A stretch of DNA of 44,348 bases from a virus. How positions within the stretch are numbered: position 1 is the first letter of the stretch; each line of letters begins with the position of its first letter. The stretch lies in IMG/VR virus record IMGVR_UViG_3300042691_010586, positions 1 through 44,348 of that record; one strand, written 5' to 3'. The position numbers were made by a program, and so were the translations under genes. Of the stretch, positions 41,045 to 44,348 are shown in pieces. The notes under the pieces are model-generated. The model had not been told where the DNA came from. It ran no database searches and saw only the letters and a program-made list of their open reading frames with translations.

Positions 41045-42103
41045 TCAGGCCATTTCGTTGGTAACTTGAACATCGTAATTACGAGCAAGTCTAACGTTCT
41101 TTGCAACAGTGATACCTTCACCATCACCGAGCATCACGATGTCATAACGCTCTTTCATCTTCATTGAACGAATGTCACGGCTTGGATCATCGAACTGATC
41201 GGTGCTCATGTCATCCTTAACGAGGAGTGTACCAACCTCGTTGCGGTCAATCAAGAAAAGGTCTGACTTGGCTGGTGTTGCGCCACTCTTAGCTGTGAAG
41301 CTTACGAATGGTGACACGAGTACATTAAGACCCATTGGAGCGGTAGCATTGAGTGCTGCCTCTGGTGACTGGGGACGATAACCCCAGCTGGTGCCGACTG
41401 CTGATGCTGCACCACCTGCGTGGAAGATGCTATCCTTAAGGAAGATCGACCACATAAGTGGATGAAGAATGAAGTCAGTTGGAACATGATTTTCAGCCAT
41501 TAGTACAGCAGCCATGTCAACGATATCATCCCAGGTAACTGTTAGGTTAGCTGCACCGTTAATATCACGGCCGGTTGTGTCATCGTATGAACCACTGTCG
41601 TTGTCAAAGACGATTGTTGCGGCGTCCTTGAAACGGCTTAGTGCAATTTGCTCTTTGAGACGAGCCATGGCACGGCCTGCAGCGCGAACATGTAGACCGA
41701 CAATGTCCCAAAGTGAGTCAGCGATAACTTCCTCAGTGAAAGCTAACTTGACACCTTTCTTTGAAACTTTGCCCTCTACCTGCTTTGCGAAGGCGAGTGC
41801 TTGCTCTGGGTATTCCTGACCTTCAGGAATCTCTGCAGCTTGAATTGCATTGACTGCTGGAAACTCCAAGGAGCGCCCCTTGCCAAGGCGAACTGTTGAA
41901 AGAAGTGGAGTCACAAGCAATTGTGGCTCTGCAGCTTCCTTCAGAGTACGAGAGATAACCTTGGGGAACAACGCTGCTGCATCTGGTGATGCAAAAGCTT
42001 CCTTAATCGTTACTCTGTTGTCTCCATCGATGTACCCGTCCTCAGCCAATGCGGTTTCCCAAGCTGGGAGACCTGAGAGGAGTTCTTGGATTGTCTTACT
42101 CAT
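41045..42103 (-). CDS. Major capsid protein, HK97 fold
   Basis: A 352-residue protein in the standard place after the protease/scaffold and decoration genes. It has an N-terminal helical arm, then LLSTVRLGKGRSLEFPAVNA, an E-loop-like segment, KKGVKLAFTEEVIADSLWDI leading to a long spine helix (VRAAGRAMARLKEQIALSRF), and P/A-domain strands: HVPTDFILHPLMWSIFLKDS, LNVLVSPFVSFTA, DLFLIDRNEVGTLLVKDDMS and RYDIVMLGDGEGITV. Codon use is clean and less AT-rich, as for a very abundant protein, and a strong terminator follows. The ATG has AGGAGG 12 bases upstream. No obvious N-terminal delta domain is present, consistent with scaffold being supplied by the neighbouring protease fusion. Confidence 0.85.
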   Translation of the reverse strand: MSKTIQELLSGLPAWETALAEDGYIDGDNRVTIKEAFASPDAAALFPKVISRTLKEAAEPQLLVTPLLSTVRLGKGRSLEFPAVNAIQAAEIPEGQEYPEQALAFAKQVEGKVSKKGVKLAFTEEVIADSLWDIVGLHVRAAGRAMARLKEQIALSRFKDAATIVFDNDSGSYDDTTGRDINGAANLTVTWDDIVDMAAVLMAENHVPTDFILHPLMWSIFLKDSIFHAGGAASAVGTSWGYRPQSPEAALNATAPMGLNVLVSPFVSFTAKSGATPAKSDLFLIDRNEVGTLLVKDDMSTDQFDDPSRDIRSMKMKERYDIVMLGDGEGITVAKNVRLARNYDVQVTNEMA

Positions 42104-42133
42104 CTTAGGATTATTCCTCCTGTTATCTTTTTT

Positions 42134-42907
42134 TTATATTGTTAGATTGACGCGGAATGCGCCAATAACATTGTTAACGTCCAGGTTTGAACGAATGCCT
42201 AGCTTACCTGAGTAGGTTCCTGCACGGGTAAGTTCGTACACTGTCTTCAGTGCACCTGGATCTGATGGAAGCTGCATGTAAGAGAGCAAGCCATCATCGA
42301 AGTTGGTTGCAAACTTCTCAACCTCAACAACCTTGCCAACCTGGAGGTAGGCATAGACAGCGCTGCTGTCATAAAAATCGGCTGCTGCTGCAAGAACTGG
42401 ACGGCCCATTACGTCTGAACGAACAACGCTACCGACGGTAACGTCAGCGTTAACGCCAGAAACCATTGGATACTCAACATAGCCATGGGTAATGAACCCT
42501 GCGCCCTGTGAAGTGCCCTTGTCGAATGGACGATAGAGGTCATACTGTGCAACACCGATTGGAATTGATCTAGCTGGAACAGAAACTGTGTCAGTTGCAC
42601 CTGAGCTGTAGTTTGGAGTTGCGCCATCTAGTGGATCCCAAGTTGTTGGCATTGTGTCGCCCCAGCTCTTTGCTGAGCTAGTTCCATTAGCTGGAACAAT
42701 TCTTGCATCACCATTTGCGTCTGCGACGACTGAAAGAATGGTACCCTTGGTGATAACGATCTCGAAACGATCATCTTCACTGTCAAGATACCAAGTTGGA
42801 AGACCTGGGTGTGGGAGCAAATAAGCTGCTGGGGCAATGCCCTCAGAAACTACAAAGCGACCTGAACCAGTCTTTGTACCTACCTTGCGGAATTTTGCTA
42901 AACTCAT
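42134..42907 (-). CDS. Probable capsid decoration protein
   Basis: A 257-residue beta-rich protein with codon use similar to the capsid gene. It starts MSLAKFRKVGTKTGSGRFVV and contains ITKGTILSVVADANGDARIV, VPARSIPIGVAQYDLYRPFD, VTVGSVVRSDVMGRPVLA and VGKVVEVEKFATNFDDGLLS. The G-TxLSVV ... VGxVV ... GkVVEVE pattern resembles the small beta-barrel of head decoration proteins encoded between scaffold and capsid genes. It has a larger than usual size for gpD-like proteins (about 110-140), so it may be a double-domain version. It is preceded by an SD-like TAAGGAG. Confidence 0.55.
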   Translation of the reverse strand: MSLAKFRKVGTKTGSGRFVVSEGIAPAAYLLPHPGLPTWYLDSEDDRFEIVITKGTILSVVADANGDARIVPANGTSSAKSWGDTMPTTWDPLDGATPNYSSGATDTVSVPARSIPIGVAQYDLYRPFDKGTSQGAGFITHGYVEYPMVSGVNADVTVGSVVRSDVMGRPVLAAAADFYDSSAVYAYLQVGKVVEVEKFATNFDDGLLSYMQLPSDPGALKTVYELTRAGTYSGKLGIRSNLDVNNVIGAFRVNLTI

Positions 42908-42936
42908 TTTATTATATCTCCTTATTTATTTGATAA

Positions 42937-44348
42937 TTAGAGTTTACGTCTACCCATAAGGGCATCTACGAAAAGCTTTTCTAAGGCGTCTTCATTAGAC
43001 TCAACCTTTTCTGAAACTTCTGCGTCAATTGTTACAACATTCTCTTCTTCACTAACAGTAAGTTCAGATTCAACTGTTGGAACAGAAATTGATCTATTTG
43101 AAGCTGCTGGCAGCTTTGCAAGATCTCTCATTGAATCAGCTAAAGAGGAAGCAGTTCTCTTTACATGATCCTCAATAAGATTTTCTCTTTCTTCTGCAGA
43201 TTCGAGACCAAGACCAATCTTGGTATCTACGACTCTTTCAGCTAGGGTCTTGTGTAATGCTGCCTTTAGACGAGCATTCTCATCCTCTAGAGTCTTGATG
43301 ATATTATCTTGCTTAGCAGTATCTTGCTCAACGTCATCAGCTTTATCCGCATTGAGTTCATCGGCTTGCTCAGCAGACTCCTTTGGTTCATCATCTGATG
43401 AAGTAACTTCGTCAGATGACTCTTTTGGCTCTTCAGCTTCCTCGGAATCAACAGCTTCTTCGGCTTGTTCATCCGCTTTTTCTGAATCGTCATCAGAGTT
43501 CTGTTGGACCTCTTCAGAGGTCTCTTCTGCAGCTTCAGAGATTTCCTCTTCTTTTTCTGCACTTTCGCTTGCATTTGATGCAGCGATATTAGAAAGATCT
43601 TCGCTTAGACCTTCGGCCACAGCTAGGATGTCTTCTTTTTCAATAACATCTTCCATGTTATTAGTCTCCTCAGAGTTGTTATTTACAGAATCTTCATTAG
43701 ATAGTAATGATGAGGCCTTATTATTGCCATTTTCGCTCTCTTGCAATGCAAGTGCTGTCAAAAATGCACCTTTTAGGTGTAAATAAATTGGCTTAGACTC
43801 TTTCTTTTTCATATTCTTTAGAATAGATTCATTCTCCTCTAAAGAAACTATATCTTCACTATCCATGTGAAGAACGAATGCGCTGCTCTTTGCAATCCAT
43901 TGGTCTTGATCCGAATCTGCTACTGCAGCTCCATCTCCAGATTTTGAGCTTCTAACTCCTGATCTTTGATCAGCTGGCTGATTTACAAATGAGTATTCTT
44001 TGAATGAGATATCCTGCATATCTATGTATGCAACTTTGCCCTTATAGACTTGACCTCTTTTATACTTTGGAAGCTTTGGTCTGCCATTTGCGTCCTCTTG
44101 TGCTAAGTCTTCACCTGAGATAGAGCAAACTGCTTTGGCGGCGCGACCACCAACAGAACCGGTCAAATACCTCTTGTCAGCAACTTTTTGAGCTGCTACT
44201 GGATCAGTAATAGCAATCTGCAACCTAACATATGGGGAGCCATCAGCCTCTTTATCCATCCTTGCTGCCATTACTCTACCAATTGGCTCAGAGTTTAAAT
44301 CGTGGTTTAGAATTATTGGCTTTGGATAAGGCTCAACCCATGATTGTA
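42937..44348 (-). CDS. Prohead protease fused to an acidic scaffold, 5' end off the window
   Basis: The frame is open to the right edge, so at least 470 codons are present and the start is missing. The N-terminal part has PKPIILNHDLNSEPIGRV (likely catalytic His) and KRYLTGSVGGRAAKAV (likely catalytic Ser), the order of the HK97/herpes-type prohead proteases. From about residue 190 of the visible part the chain is extremely acidic and low-complexity (SEEAEEPKESSDEV and similar), with short helices, and ends EKLFVDALMGRRKL. Protease plus C-terminal scaffold in one chain is known in several phages: the scaffold part templates capsid assembly and is then degraded. An in-frame ATG at 44271 is internal and not the start. 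Confidence 0.75.
   Translation of the reverse strand, partial: QSWVEPYPKPIILNHDLNSEPIGRVMAARMDKEADGSPYVRLQIAITDPVAAQKVADKRYLTGSVGGRAAKAVCSISGEDLAQEDANGRPKLPKYKRGQVYKGKVAYIDMQDISFKEYSFVNQPADQRSGVRSSKSGDGAAVADSDQDQWIAKSSAFVLHMDSEDIVSLEENESILKNMKKKESKPIYLHLKGAFLTALALQESENGNNKASSLLSNEDSVNNNSEETNNMEDVIEKEDILAVAEGLSEDLSNIAASNASESAEKEEEISEAAEETSEEVQQNSDDDSEKADEQAEEAVDSEEAEEPKESSDEVTSSDDEPKESAEQADELNADKADDVEQDTAKQDNIIKTLEDENARLKAALHKTLAERVVDTKIGLGLESAEERENLIEDHVKRTASSLADSMRDLAKLPAASNRSISVPTVESELTVSEEENVVTIDAEVSEKVESNEDALEKLFVDALMGRRKL

Noticed and set aside
1-44348. tRNA genes, CRISPR arrays, integrase or attachment sites, insertion sequences and diversity-generating retroelements
   Set aside because: Coding density leaves no room for tRNAs or arrays, and I saw no reverse transcriptase, transposase, integrase, spacer-repeat pattern or template/variable repeat pair.

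Overview
The window is a dense stretch of the late (virion) region of a large, A+T-rich, contractile-tailed bacteriophage. Every gene I can support lies on the minus strand, so transcription runs from high to low coordinates, and the genes abut or overlap, often as ATGA or TAATG. The phage class rests on a prohead protease/scaffold fusion, an HK97-type major capsid protein, connector-like proteins, two tail sheath proteins, three tube-like paralogues, two tail assembly chaperones and two giant virion proteins. The host cannot be read from the sequence. A flavin-dependent halogenase and a 2-oxoglutarate/Fe(II) oxygenase inside a fibre cluster resemble what is known from aquatic phages, especially cyanophages, but that is only an analogy.

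Layout in transcription order: head module (44348-41045: protease/scaffold, probable decoration protein, major capsid protein, strong hairpin terminator); a small Ig-like and beta-rich virion protein pair (40909-39727); a long fibre/adhesin region (39719-19105) of paralogous fibre feet, long fibres, receptor-binding tips, tiny tip-associated chaperone-like genes and an extraordinary histidine-rich fibre; an enzyme island inside it (30558-25644: oxygenase, methyltransferase-like protein, halogenase, phage-conserved unknown, small membrane protein); neck and tail module (19039-11404: connector, stopper-like protein, sheath 2, terminator-like protein, sheath 1, tube-like proteins with an internal terminator); then a good sigma70-like promoter, the chaperone pair, a 2194-residue candidate tape measure and a second giant protein running off the left edge.

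The most striking observation concerns the Arg codon CGG. Scanning by eye through about 44 kb of coding sequence, I find CGG in frame only three times. Each time it sits at a place where a fibre gene is broken and where skipping one base (the C of CGG, followed by AG) restores a full-length protein. One site splits the tail-collar motif exactly (PYA | GASAPTGW). In all three the next codon read is GGA (Gly). This looks like +1 programmed frameshifting at a forbidden codon (NNN C GGA G), or decoding of CGGA as a quadruplet. Indel artefacts remain the alternative.

Other points: the fibre region is mosaic, with GC-rich receptor-binding tips in an AT-rich background joined at a conserved linker that is a likely recombination seam. 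The two tail chaperones are homologous, lie in the same frame and are separated only by TAA AAG, instead of the usual frameshift pair. No tRNA, CRISPR, integrase or insertion sequence was seen, and no gap of 300 bases without a gene exists.
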